Under the pieces are notes generated by a model, which was not told the DNA's origin, made no database searches, and worked only from the letters and a program-made list of their open reading frames with translations. A stretch of DNA of 46,469 bases from Magnetococcales bacterium (GTDB lineage Bacteria > Pseudomonadota > Magnetococcia > Magnetococcales > JADGCH01), in NCBI GenBank assembly GCA_015228995.1, contig JADGCM010000001.1:1-46469 (forward strand), in the 5' to 3' direction. How positions within the stretch are numbered: position 1 is the stretch's first letter; each line of letters starts with the position of its first letter. A program made the position numbers and the translations under genes. Below are positions 18,408 to 27,132 of the stretch, one piece after another.

Positions 18408-20933
18408 TTGACCAAGGAGCAGTTTTTTTACTACCGTCCCCCAGATGGATATGACGAATTCTTCACTTCAGATGGTACTCCACGAGATCATCTAGGCCCA
18501 ATTTTCAGCCGTATGAGTGATTGGGGACTCTCCCACATGGGACAGTTGCGCGATAAAGCCAAACGACTCCTGTTGGAAAATGGTGTTGCTTATAACGTTT
18601 ATCACGATCACCAAAGCGTGATACGTACCTGGGACCTCGATATATGGCCACTGGTGATTGCCGAAGCAGAGTGGTTGCAGTTGGAGCGGGGGCTAAAGCA
18701 GCGTTATCGCTTACTGGAGCGGTTGTTTGCTGATTTGTATGGTACCCAGGATGTTATCCGTACTGGCTTGTTGCCAGCTGAGTTGATTTTTGCCGATGCG
18801 GCTTTTTCGCGTCCATGCTATCGTCTTCCCCTGGCAGTGCAGCAAGCGCTGCCATGGTATTCAGTAGATTTAGCGCGCAACACAGATGGCCGCTTCTTGG
18901 TGTTGGGGGACCATTTCCAAAGGCCGACTGGTCCTGGTTATGCCCTGGAAAATCGCCAGATCTTTGCTAGGTTACTGCGTAATGTTTTGAATGAACACCA
19001 AGTAAGACTATTAAGGCCATTCTTTGCGACGTTGCGAACCAATCTAACGGGATCGGCTTGTCAGCCGCGTGAGGATCCGCAAACGGTTTTGTTAACCTCT
19101 GGGCCACAGGACGCACTTTACTTTGAGCATACCTTCTTAGCCAACTATCTTGGTTTGACACTGGTACAGGGAGAGGATCTGGCTACGCGTTCTGGCCGCG
19201 TCTGTTTGAAGACACTGGATGGACTCCACACAGTTGATGTCGTTGTACGCCTGATTGATGATCGATTGTGTGACCCATTGGAGCTGCAAGAAAACTCCTG
19301 TGTTGGTGTCGCCGGCCTACTACAAGCGATCCGTGGTCGGCGTGTCGCCGTTGTCAATCCTCCCGGGGCTGCCATACTGGAAAATCAGGGACTATTGGCT
19401 TGGTTGCCACAACTGGCGCGTCACTTTCTTGGAGAGGAATTGTTGCTCGCGTCCACACCTACTTGGTGGTGTGGCGATCGTGACCATCTTGCCTATACAT
19501 TGGACCATCTCAACACCCTCATTATCAAATCATTAGGCTGCGTGCGCTCTTCTCCTCCCGTATTTGGTGATCAGCTATCGGCAACGGAGCTGTTGGCGAT
19601 ACGGCAGCGCATTCTGGCACAGCCTGCGTCTTTTATCGCACAAGAACGCATTACACCGTCGACCATGCCGGTTATGACAGATCACCACTTGGTTCCAGGC
19701 CATGTGCTTTTGCGCACCTTTTTGACTGCTGGTAGTGCTGGCACAGAAGTCATGCCTGGGGGATTAGCGGCTGTATCAACCCGTTCAGCACAGGTACCAT
19801 TTTTTGATAATTATGGTGGTATCACCAAAGACGTTTGGGTGCTTTCTTCATCACCCGTCGCACGTGGAAATAGGCAATCTTCCGGTCCTTTATTGCAGCC
19901 TTCTATTTTTACCGGCGAACTTTCCAGTCGGGTGGCGGAAAATCTGTTTTGGCTTGGGCGTTATGCCGTGCGCGTTGAAAATGCGTTACGATTGCTACGT
20001 ACAATCTTACTATTACCGCCGGAAGAGAGGGATACGGATAGTCATTTGATGCCGCGGCGAGCAGTGCGTACTTTGTACCGGGCGGCGACCTCATTGACAT
20101 TAGCGTCTCCAAATTTTAAGGAAGGGGAATCCGAGCCATATTGCGTAGATCCAGAGTCTGATATACGGCGTATGATATTGTCGTCAGACGACAATGGTAG
20201 CATTAGTACTACTGTTAAGACATTGATTCAGACCGCATACCGTGTACGTGACCGATTGTCCAGCGATACTTGGCGTGTCATTAACCGGATCCATGATATC
20301 TTATTACACCTAGAGGGATTACATCACCTTAATGATACGGTAGATGATATTGAGTCCCTGTTAACTTCATTGACGGCATTTACTGGCCTATCTATGGAGA
20401 ATATGACGCGTGGTATCGGTTGGCATTTTCTTGGCTTGGGGCGGCGTTTGGAGCGATCTCTTTTCACGATTGATCTACTCCACACCACCTTGGTACATTG
20501 CGCCGATCCCGATGAGGAGCAGGTGTTATTGGAGGCATTACTAAACATCACTGATAGTATTATTACTTATAGACGGCGTTATCGCAGCCATCTCGCCATG
20601 AAACCAGCACTCGATCTGATTCTACAGGATGAGTCCAACCCACGTAGCTTATCTTTTCAGTTGGTCGAACTGCAGCATCATATTGACCAGCTACCCAGAT
20701 TGCAACCGATGCCCGTCTTTCGTACTCCAGCAGGACGGACTATCCTGGAGGTGGTCAGCCTATTGCGGCTCTCTGATACCGATCTGTTGACACTGACAGA
20801 TGACACAAATGGTCGACCCAACTTGGAGGATTTACTGACACGTATGAAGCAGTTATTGCCGCTTCTATCAGCAGAACTCTCTCATAACTACTTCCAACAC
20901 GCTTTGCCAGTGACTCGACAGAGTAGGTTTTAG
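18408..20933 (+). CDS. Circularly permuted ATP-grasp / alpha-E fusion protein
   Basis: An 841-aa fusion. Residues ~40-480 form a circularly permuted ATP-grasp: YNVYHDHQSVIRTWDLDIWP, FADLYGTQDVI, RPTGPGYALENR, LTSGPQDALYFEH, DVVVRLIDDRLCDPLEL, VNPPGAAILENQG. Residues ~506-835 form an alpha-E domain starting SSRVAENLFWLGRYAVRVEN. Around the Lys equivalent to K374 of the stand-alone protein (also K374 here, in LIIKSLG) the Gly-rich loop is replaced by a Ser/Pro-rich segment ending PVFGDQL, as in the fused subfamily, so nucleotide use may differ. Start is TTG 18408 with AAGGA 9 nt upstream. A weak promoter-like pair TTGACC (18290-18295), 17 bp, TAACGT lies in the preceding gap. The transglutaminase gene follows 11 bp later. 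Confidence 0.9.
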   Translation: MTKEQFFYYRPPDGYDEFFTSDGTPRDHLGPIFSRMSDWGLSHMGQLRDKAKRLLLENGVAYNVYHDHQSVIRTWDLDIWPLVIAEAEWLQLERGLKQRYRLLERLFADLYGTQDVIRTGLLPAELIFADAAFSRPCYRLPLAVQQALPWYSVDLARNTDGRFLVLGDHFQRPTGPGYALENRQIFARLLRNVLNEHQVRLLRPFFATLRTNLTGSACQPREDPQTVLLTSGPQDALYFEHTFLANYLGLTLVQGEDLATRSGRVCLKTLDGLHTVDVVVRLIDDRLCDPLELQENSCVGVAGLLQAIRGRRVAVVNPPGAAILENQGLLAWLPQLARHFLGEELLLASTPTWWCGDRDHLAYTLDHLNTLIIKSLGCVRSSPPVFGDQLSATELLAIRQRILAQPASFIAQERITPSTMPVMTDHHLVPGHVLLRTFLTAGSAGTEVMPGGLAAVSTRSAQVPFFDNYGGITKDVWVLSSSPVARGNRQSSGPLLQPSIFTGELSSRVAENLFWLGRYAVRVENALRLLRTILLLPPEERDTDSHLMPRRAVRTLYRAATSLTLASPNFKEGESEPYCVDPESDIRRMILSSDDNGSISTTVKTLIQTAYRVRDRLSSDTWRVINRIHDILLHLEGLHHLNDTVDDIESLLTSLTAFTGLSMENMTRGIGWHFLGLGRRLERSLFTIDLLHTTLVHCADPDEEQVLLEALLNITDSIITYRRRYRSHLAMKPALDLILQDESNPRSLSFQLVELQHHIDQLPRLQPMPVFRTPAGRTILEVVSLLRLSDTDLLTLTDDTNGRPNLEDLLTRMKQLLPLLSAELSHNYFQHALPVTRQSRF

Positions 20934-20944
20934 CTAGGTGAAAT

Positions 20945-21823
20945 ATGCGCTACCGGATTGAGCACATGACCCGTTATCAGTACAGCGATGTTGTTACTGT
21001 CTGTCACAATTTTGCTCATTTAGTTCCATGTTCTACTAACAATCAAGATGTTATACAACGTACCCTACACGTAACACCTGCGCCGGCTGTGATGTATGAG
21101 GCCTACGACTATTTCAATAATTGTACCCATTATTTTGAGATTTTGGAACCGCATCAGCAATTGGAGGTTTTAGCGAGCAGTGAAGTAGTTGTTTTACCCC
21201 GTACGACATTGTCGTGGCCTACCATTTACTATTGCTGGGAGCACGTGCGCGATCTATTACACCGGTCGGACGAGCCAGAAATTTGCTGTAATCGGCAATT
21301 CATGCTTGATTCGTCGTTGATTCGGCGCAGTGATCAGCTTGTGCAATTTGCTTCTGGCTCATTTTTGGCGGGGCGGCCGCTATTGGAGGCGGTTAGCGAT
21401 CTGATGCAGCGCATTTACCGCGAGTTCACTTATCGTGCCTCTGTCACAACGATCACAACGCCATTAGAAGAGGTCATGAAACATCGTCAGGGTGTGTGTC
21501 AGGATTTTGCTCACGTGGCAATTGGTGCTCTGCGTGCTATTGGTTTAGCGGCTCGGTATGTGAGTGGTTATCTAGAGACATCGCCGCCACCGGGTAAACC
21601 GCGTTTAGTGGGGGCTGACGCTTCACACGCTTGGTTTGCCGTATTTGTGCCCGGGCAGGGTTGGATAGATTTTGATCCGACCAATAACCTATTGCCGCAG
21701 GAGAGACACATTACGCTGGCCACAGGACGTGACTATGCCGATGTGGCGCCACTCAAAGGAGTCATCTTGGGCGGTGGTCAGGAGACACTATATGTGTCAG
21801 TGGACGTCGCACCACTGGGGTAG
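20945..21823 (+). CDS. Transglutaminase-like cysteine protease-fold protein
   Basis: The 292-aa cytoplasmic protein has the bacterial transglutaminase N-terminal region (MRYRIEHMTRYQYSDVV, CHNFAHLVP) and a complete catalytic triad: C185 in GVCQDFAH, H228 in DASHAWFAVF and D244 in DFDPTNN, followed by HITLATGRDYADVAPLKG. Such stand-alone proteins accompany alpha-E/ATP-grasp genes and are thought to act as peptidases or amide-exchange enzymes on the product. It starts 11 bp after the fused ATP-grasp/alpha-E gene, so they form an operon. This is the second transglutaminase domain in the cluster, the other being the N-terminal part of the 1073-aa protein. No signal peptide is seen. Confidence 0.92.
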   Translation: MRYRIEHMTRYQYSDVVTVCHNFAHLVPCSTNNQDVIQRTLHVTPAPAVMYEAYDYFNNCTHYFEILEPHQQLEVLASSEVVVLPRTTLSWPTIYYCWEHVRDLLHRSDEPEICCNRQFMLDSSLIRRSDQLVQFASGSFLAGRPLLEAVSDLMQRIYREFTYRASVTTITTPLEEVMKHRQGVCQDFAHVAIGALRAIGLAARYVSGYLETSPPPGKPRLVGADASHAWFAVFVPGQGWIDFDPTNNLLPQERHITLATGRDYADVAPLKGVILGGGQETLYVSVDVAPLG

Positions 21824-21890
21824 GCAGTCACAAAAAAATTACGAATAAGCTACCTGGGCAGTTACCTTAAAACGGGACATTCTGAACGAG

Positions 21891-22661
21891 TCAGCGCCAG
21901 TTGTTGCGCAATTGACGCAAGGCGGCAAATACCGCTGCTCCACTCTGGCCAGCTCTGTCGAGGTACTGAGCCATGTTGGTGGTATGACAACGTAGGAATG
22001 GGTTGATCTGTTTTTCCTGCTCCAAGCGAACGGGCAGGGTCGGTTGCCTCTGATGTACCAGGGTGTTGGCGTGCTGGTAGAACTGTTTCAAGCCTTGATG
22101 ATCGGGTTCTAAGTGGAGGGCAAACTTCAAATTAATCAGTGTGTATTCATGCCCGGCAAATAGACGCCAATTCCCTGGCAGAGCCATCAGTCGTTGCAAC
22201 GAAGCCCACATCTGATCGGCGCTTCCTTCAAAAAGACGCCCACAGCCACAAGAAAAGAGCGTATCGCCGCTGAAGAGAGCATCTTCTGTGTGGTAGACAA
22301 CGTGACCCAATGTGTGTCCGGGAGTCTCCAACACCGTAACGTCTTGATCACCCAGCCGCAATTTATCGCCGTCTACCACTGCATGATCAAGGGGTGGTAG
22401 GCGATGGGCATCCGCTGCGGCTCCTATGACCTTTGCTTGGTAGCGTTGTCGCAACAACTCGACGCCGTCGATATGATCGTTATGGTGATGGGTGATGAGA
22501 ATATGAGATAAACTGACGCCATAGCCATCCAAAAATGCAATAACCGCCTCCGCCTCGCCCGGATCGACGGCAGCCATTTTTCCTGGTAGGGTAGGAAACA
22601 GCCAGACGTAATTATCCTGGTGTACTAAAACTGGAATGACCACAACGCCTTGTTGGGACAT
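21891..22661 (-). CDS. gloB: Hydroxyacylglutathione hydrolase (glyoxalase II)
   Basis: Hydrolyses S-lactoylglutathione to lactate and glutathione, finishing methylglyoxal detoxification. The 256-aa metallo-beta-lactamase-fold protein has the binuclear zinc motif THHHNDHID (H58, H60, D62, H63), VLETPGHTLGHVVY, FSGDTLFSCGCGRLFEGS and the AGHEYT segment, all typical of GloB. The C-terminal HAGH-type domain is present (LPVRLEQEKQINPFLRC). GAGGAGTG sits just before ATG 22661. It starts 16 bp after the hybrid histidine kinase stop, so both are likely on one transcript; no functional tie is known. A T-rich stretch follows the gene but no stem for a terminator. Confidence 0.94.
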   Translation of the reverse strand: MSQQGVVVIPVLVHQDNYVWLFPTLPGKMAAVDPGEAEAVIAFLDGYGVSLSHILITHHHNDHIDGVELLRQRYQAKVIGAAADAHRLPPLDHAVVDGDKLRLGDQDVTVLETPGHTLGHVVYHTEDALFSGDTLFSCGCGRLFEGSADQMWASLQRLMALPGNWRLFAGHEYTLINLKFALHLEPDHQGLKQFYQHANTLVHQRQPTLPVRLEQEKQINPFLRCHTTNMAQYLDRAGQSGAAVFAALRQLRNNWR

Positions 22662-22677
22662 ATCGCACTCCTCACGG

Positions 22678-25600
22678 TTACACTATCTCGCAGCATTCTT
22701 CACCCCGTTTTCCAGATCCTGGATGAAGATAGGCGGTCAGTGCTTCTTGAATAGGAATAGATGCCGTTTGCAAATCAGCCAACTGTTGCTGTACTCTCCC
22801 CCACGACCGCTGCCGCACCGCCTCATGTAATGTCGCCGTGCATTTTTTCATTTCTGGGAAGAGAACATTCATGACAGAGCCGTGGAGAACATGGGACGTG
22901 GCCCGAACCTGTTCGTAGTCTGCCTCGCGCAGCCCGCGTTCCATCGTGCGTATTAACTCGGGTAGTTGATCGGTGAGGAGTTGGACAACTTGCTGCAAAT
23001 CTTCCTCCTCTAGCCCAGTCGATTGTAAAATAGCGATGACATCCAGCTGGTTGCTACGAGCTGGTTCGACTGGTTCCGGGTGTAGGCTGGCTGTTGTGGT
23101 GGCAACAGAAAAGTATCGGTCTAGCATGAGCCGTAAGTCATTGATGAAAACCGGTTTAGAGAGAAAATCACTCATGCCCGAGGCCTCTCCGGCCTGCCGA
23201 CTCATCTGGGTAATATCAGCGGTAAGGGCGATAATAGGGATGGGTGCGCGCCCCTGCTGCTGCTCCCACTTTCGGATCAGGGAGACGGCCTGATAGCCGT
23301 CCATGACCGGCATTTGACAGTCCATAAAAATGAGGTCGAAGCTATTTTGCTGAAACTGTTCCACAGCCTGTTGGCCGTTACAAGCCGTCAGACAGCGATC
23401 GCGGCTACATCCTACCTTGGCAAGCATTCCAAGTACGACTGTCAGGTTGGCTTCCTGATCATCAACGACGAGAATGGAGGCAGAAGCGTACGTTGGTTGT
23501 GGGGTGTGGGCCAATGGCATTGCTATCGTGGGTTGTACCGCATGATCATTACGTGGCTGTAGTAGGGTACAGATCTTGTTGTGGAGTTGATCTTCACTGA
23601 AGGGTTTCCTCAGACATAGGGTATTACCAGGAAGTTCCGCCGCTTGGTCGAGTCCTTGATCTAATCGATCTATAAGGAGCAAAAAACATAGTTCTCGTCC
23701 AATAGCGCGCAATTGCGCCAACCCTTGTAATTTATCCTCACCCGGCCACTGATTGATAATTACCAACCGGTAAGGGGTACCTCGATTGGCAGCATCTGCC
23801 AGCATCGAACAGGCAGACTGCAACTCATAAGCATCATTGTAAATAACATTCCAGGTTTCGAGAGCGTCATGGAGCATGGCTGATTGTAAACCAAGACTGC
23901 CCACAATCAAGGCATGCGTGCCACTCAAGCCACTTTGAGGAGGGGGTACCACTAGTTGATCTTGTTCCAGCAACTGAATAGTGAAATGGAAAATAGAACC
24001 TGAATCTGCAAATGGATTGGCATCAACACCGATGCTACCGTTCATGAGCTGTATCAGGCGTTGGCAAATTGTCAATCCCAGGCCGGTACCGCCATACTGG
24101 CGCGTTGTGGAAGTGTTGGCCTGGACGAAACGCTCAAAAATCTGTTCTCGATCATTGACTGGGATACCAATCCCAGTGTCTCGGACTTCAAATAAAAACT
24201 CAATCCATTGACCTTCGCGACTTACGGGACCGCCATGAAACTCTACAGTGCCCCCTCTAGGGGTGAACTTGATGGCATTGTTGATCAAATTGATGAATAT
24301 CTGACGCAGACGATTCGCATCGCCACACACGGATACAGGGACCTTACTTGGAAAAAATGAGGTTAATTCAATATTTTTTGCGTGTGCAAGTGGGGCCATA
24401 TTCATGGCAATGTCGTCTAACAGGGTACGCAGATTAAAAGGAGCACTCTCTAATTTGAGTTGATCGGCTTCAATCTTTGAGTAGTCTAGGACATCATTAA
24501 TTAAATAAAGCAACATCTTTCCAGAATTTAATGCCAGCTGCACTTGCTCGCGATAAGATTGTTGTAAATCGGAATCTTCGAGCAGCTCAAGTATGCCGAG
24601 GACCACATTGATAGGAGTGCGAATTTCATGACTCATAATGGCCAGAAAATTACTTTTAGCCTCAGTGGCCTGCTCGGCTTGTTCTTTGGCATGGCGCAAG
24701 GCATCTTCCATTTGTTTACGCTCAGTGATATCGGTGGCAATGCCGCAGACAGCGTAGGGCCGACCGCTGTCATCCCGTAGTGGGAACTTGACAGAGATGT
24801 AAATATGCTCACCATCGTTCTGCGGCACGATCTCGTCAATTTGGGTAGGCGTCTCAGCCGACAATGCAAGACGATCATTAGCTTGTAATGTGGCAGCTAT
24901 CGTAGATGGGAAGATGTCATAATCTGTTTTACCCAGGATATCCTCATTGGTAATGCGAAATAACGCTTCGTATTGATGGTTGATGAACAGATAACGTCCT
25001 TGCAAGTCTTTCATAAAAATGACGGACGAGGTGTTGTTGAGGATGTCTCGGAGCTGTTGTTCACTGGCTTCTAGGGCACGCTCCATCTGTTTTTGTTTGG
25101 TAACATCCCGGAAAGCAACGACTACTCCATTCACCACTCCAGACTTAAAGATGGGTGAGGCGGTTACGGATACAGGAAAACAGCTTCCATCTCGACGCCA
25201 AAACCATTCATCCTGCGAAGTCATGACGCTGCTCCGATTTAATACCTCGTATATGGAACAGGCAGAGGGGGGGTAGGGGGAGCCATCGCTATATGAATGA
25301 TGGAATAGGGCATGGGCAGCCTGTCCCATCATCTCCTCTTCTTGCCACCCCAGTAGTGTCAATGCGGTGGGATTGGTGAACGTGATACGCCCCTGCCGAT
25401 CAATGACGTAGAGACCCTCGGCGAGGGTGGCAGCAATCTCTCGTAAACGGTGGTAAGATTCCTGGGCTTGTGCTGTGCTGCGTCTATTCTCAGCTTGTAA
25501 GGCCGTCACCACCAGGCTGATGATGGTGTGCGTTACCATGTAAACCCATAAAACCAATAAATTATATTCACCTCCGAGATGAAAGGGGTCATTGCCAAGT

Positions 25601-26358
25601 CCCACACCCAAGGCGGATAGAACCGTTCCCACCAGAACCGTCACCGACGCGCCAATAATACCGAACCGCATAGCGGACCATATCACAATCAATGCGGGAA
25701 GAAATGTCAGCATGAAGTGATGGGATGATAAGAAGATGAACCAATTCAACCCAAACGATAACGCCAGGATGATCGCAACTTCGAAGCGCTGCTGGTGGAA
25801 GAACTGACATGTGTTCCGAGACAGTGCCACTAGGAGGGGAGTCGCTAGGAGTACCCCGGTGGTGTCTCCCATCCACCAAGTGAACCAAGCCGGAGCGATA
25901 TCTGCCATGAGGAGGGTACCATTTAACCACAACAAGGCAACGCCACCACTGGCTGATAGAGACATGCCCACCATACCTGTTACCATCAGCCATACTGCAT
26001 CGAGTTTATGGTCAAACTCCCAGTGAAAGCTGGAATGGCGTAGCCACATTGCCGTCAGTAAAGGTCCGGCGGTGTTACCAACAGCGACACCACAGGCAAA
26101 AAGAGGGGATAACCCGGTGTGGAGATTCACTAGGAAGGCGCCGAGATAAACTGCTGGCCATAATGGGGTCCCCCAGCGCAGTAATGCCGCGACGGCGATG
26201 CCGGTTGGTAGCCAAATCAGGGTAATGTGCTGACCAACAGCAGGCATGGCCAAGCCAAGACGGCCGAAAACGTAGTAGGCCGCTGTTACCAGTACCACCT
26301 GGATAACCGATTGGGCCACGAGAGAACGCGATATGGGCAGCACTCCATTTTTTGCCAT
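22678..26358 (-). CDS. MASE1-PAS-PAS hybrid sensor histidine kinase with receiver and Hpt domains
   Basis: A 1226-aa inner-membrane sensor. Residues ~1-300 form eight or more hydrophobic segments of MASE1 type. Two PAS domains follow (~305-425 with VIDRQGRITFTNPTALTLLG; ~430-555 with IFMKDLQGRYLFINHQY). The kinase core has the H-box AIMSHEIRTPINVVLG (H577), an N-box IFINLINNAIKFTPRGG and DTGIGIP plus GGTGLGL. A degenerate receiver-like region (~800-920) comes next, then a full receiver with DD, D1013 in FMDCQMPVMDG and the Lys of LSKPV. An Hpt domain closes it, with H1156 in SHVLHGS. So a complete internal phosphorelay is present. No cognate output regulator lies next to it. One copy of a ~50-bp repeat lies 43 bp upstream. 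The signal sensed cannot be told. Confidence 0.93.
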   Translation of the reverse strand: MAKNGVLPISRSLVAQSVIQVVLVTAAYYVFGRLGLAMPAVGQHITLIWLPTGIAVAALLRWGTPLWPAVYLGAFLVNLHTGLSPLFACGVAVGNTAGPLLTAMWLRHSSFHWEFDHKLDAVWLMVTGMVGMSLSASGGVALLWLNGTLLMADIAPAWFTWWMGDTTGVLLATPLLVALSRNTCQFFHQQRFEVAIILALSFGLNWFIFLSSHHFMLTFLPALIVIWSAMRFGIIGASVTVLVGTVLSALGVGLGNDPFHLGGEYNLLVLWVYMVTHTIISLVVTALQAENRRSTAQAQESYHRLREIAATLAEGLYVIDRQGRITFTNPTALTLLGWQEEEMMGQAAHALFHHSYSDGSPYPPSACSIYEVLNRSSVMTSQDEWFWRRDGSCFPVSVTASPIFKSGVVNGVVVAFRDVTKQKQMERALEASEQQLRDILNNTSSVIFMKDLQGRYLFINHQYEALFRITNEDILGKTDYDIFPSTIAATLQANDRLALSAETPTQIDEIVPQNDGEHIYISVKFPLRDDSGRPYAVCGIATDITERKQMEDALRHAKEQAEQATEAKSNFLAIMSHEIRTPINVVLGILELLEDSDLQQSYREQVQLALNSGKMLLYLINDVLDYSKIEADQLKLESAPFNLRTLLDDIAMNMAPLAHAKNIELTSFFPSKVPVSVCGDANRLRQIFINLINNAIKFTPRGGTVEFHGGPVSREGQWIEFLFEVRDTGIGIPVNDREQIFERFVQANTSTTRQYGGTGLGLTICQRLIQLMNGSIGVDANPFADSGSIFHFTIQLLEQDQLVVPPPQSGLSGTHALIVGSLGLQSAMLHDALETWNVIYNDAYELQSACSMLADAANRGTPYRLVIINQWPGEDKLQGLAQLRAIGRELCFLLLIDRLDQGLDQAAELPGNTLCLRKPFSEDQLHNKICTLLQPRNDHAVQPTIAMPLAHTPQPTYASASILVVDDQEANLTVVLGMLAKVGCSRDRCLTACNGQQAVEQFQQNSFDLIFMDCQMPVMDGYQAVSLIRKWEQQQGRAPIPIIALTADITQMSRQAGEASGMSDFLSKPVFINDLRLMLDRYFSVATTTASLHPEPVEPARSNQLDVIAILQSTGLEEEDLQQVVQLLTDQLPELIRTMERGLREADYEQVRATSHVLHGSVMNVLFPEMKKCTATLHEAVRQRSWGRVQQQLADLQTASIPIQEALTAYLHPGSGKRGEECCEIV

Positions 26359-26400
26359 CGATACAGCCTCTGCAAATAAATCACGTTATACTCATCCAGA

Positions 26401-26450
26401 GCCATCATCATGACAACAAATTGCAGCCGATGCAACACATTATCAATATC
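26401..26450. repeat. Dispersed ~50-bp repeat, copy 2
   Basis: Matches 12265-12314 over about 50 bases with few differences (core ATCATGACAACAAATT ... CCGATGCAACAC ... TTATCAATA). It lies 43 bp upstream of the minus-strand hybrid kinase, within the 281-bp gap before tadA. Read on the minus strand the core contains TTGATA followed 17 bp later by CAATTT here (TAATTT in copy 1), a possible but weak promoter pattern. The rest of the gap shows no gene. Confidence 0.7.
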
Positions 26451-26639
26451 CAGGGTTGGTTAAGAAATATCGTTGAACCAGCTTGCCAGTTGAGGTACCT
26501 TGTCGAAGCGGTGTCTTTCTGTGGTCCTTACAAAAAAGCTATTCTCATAAGTGAACGACAAAATTATTTCTATTTTCATTCCTGAACGCAACAACAGCGT
26601 TTATAGGGTGGCGGCGTAAGCTGTGATTAGTCTGTAGTA

Positions 26640-27107
26640 ATGAACGACCAGGGAGTGCATGACGACGCATCCGACCTCCATTTCTTAGCGGCTGAGCAAG
26701 CGGGGATGTTGCTGGCGCTGCTGGCAGCGGCGGACAGCGGCCAGCGGGATGAAATCCCAGTGGGGGCCATCGTCTGTGAGCCGTTGGGTTGGGTGCTGGC
26801 TGAGACTGGCAACGACTCCGCCGCCAGTCATGACCCGTTAGGTCATGCCGAGATCCGGGCGCTGCGCCAAGCGGCGCAGCGCCGTGGTAATTACCGACTA
26901 CCGGGCAGTTCCCTGTTTGTCACCTTGGAGCCCTGCGTGATGTGCCAAGCAGCGATTGAACTGACACGCGTCGAACGTGTCGTCTTCGCCGCCCACCGTC
27001 ACGAGGAGGAGACAACACCAAGCACCGCTTATGCTACTGCCAGTTTGCAGATGATACGCCGGTTTTTTGCTCCAAAGAGAGAACTTGCCCGCCCTCTTCC
27101 CTTGTGA
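26640..27107 (+). CDS. tadA: tRNA-specific adenosine deaminase TadA-like
   Basis: Predicted to deaminate A34 to inosine in the tRNA-Arg anticodon. The 155-aa zinc deaminase has EIPVGAIV, the proton-shuttle motif HAE (H69, A70, E71) and EPCVMCQAAI (zinc-binding C99 and C102), with SLFVTLEPC just before. Length is normal for TadA. The N-terminus is somewhat unusual: the first ~15 residues are acidic and not conserved, and the region between the PVGA and HAE motifs includes EPLGWVLAETGNDS, where most TadA proteins have a shorter, more basic stretch. The start ATG 26640 has no strong ribosome-binding sequence, so a later start is possible. A broader nucleoside-deaminase role cannot be excluded. 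Confidence 0.85.
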   Translation: MNDQGVHDDASDLHFLAAEQAGMLLALLAAADSGQRDEIPVGAIVCEPLGWVLAETGNDSAASHDPLGHAEIRALRQAAQRRGNYRLPGSSLFVTLEPCVMCQAAIELTRVERVVFAAHRHEEETTPSTAYATASLQMIRRFFAPKRELARPLPL

Positions 27108-27132
27108 CAGGAGGCGAGGGCGGTGAAGAGTC

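Noticed and set aside
21824..21890. Terminator after gloB and the transglutaminase gene
   Set aside because: There is a seven-T run on the minus strand (A7 at 21829-21837 region on plus) but no stem before it.
26352..26585. Small plus-strand open frame of 77 aa before tadA
   Set aside because: It begins inside the hybrid kinase start on the other strand and covers the dispersed repeat; no ribosome-binding sequence or family motif is seen.
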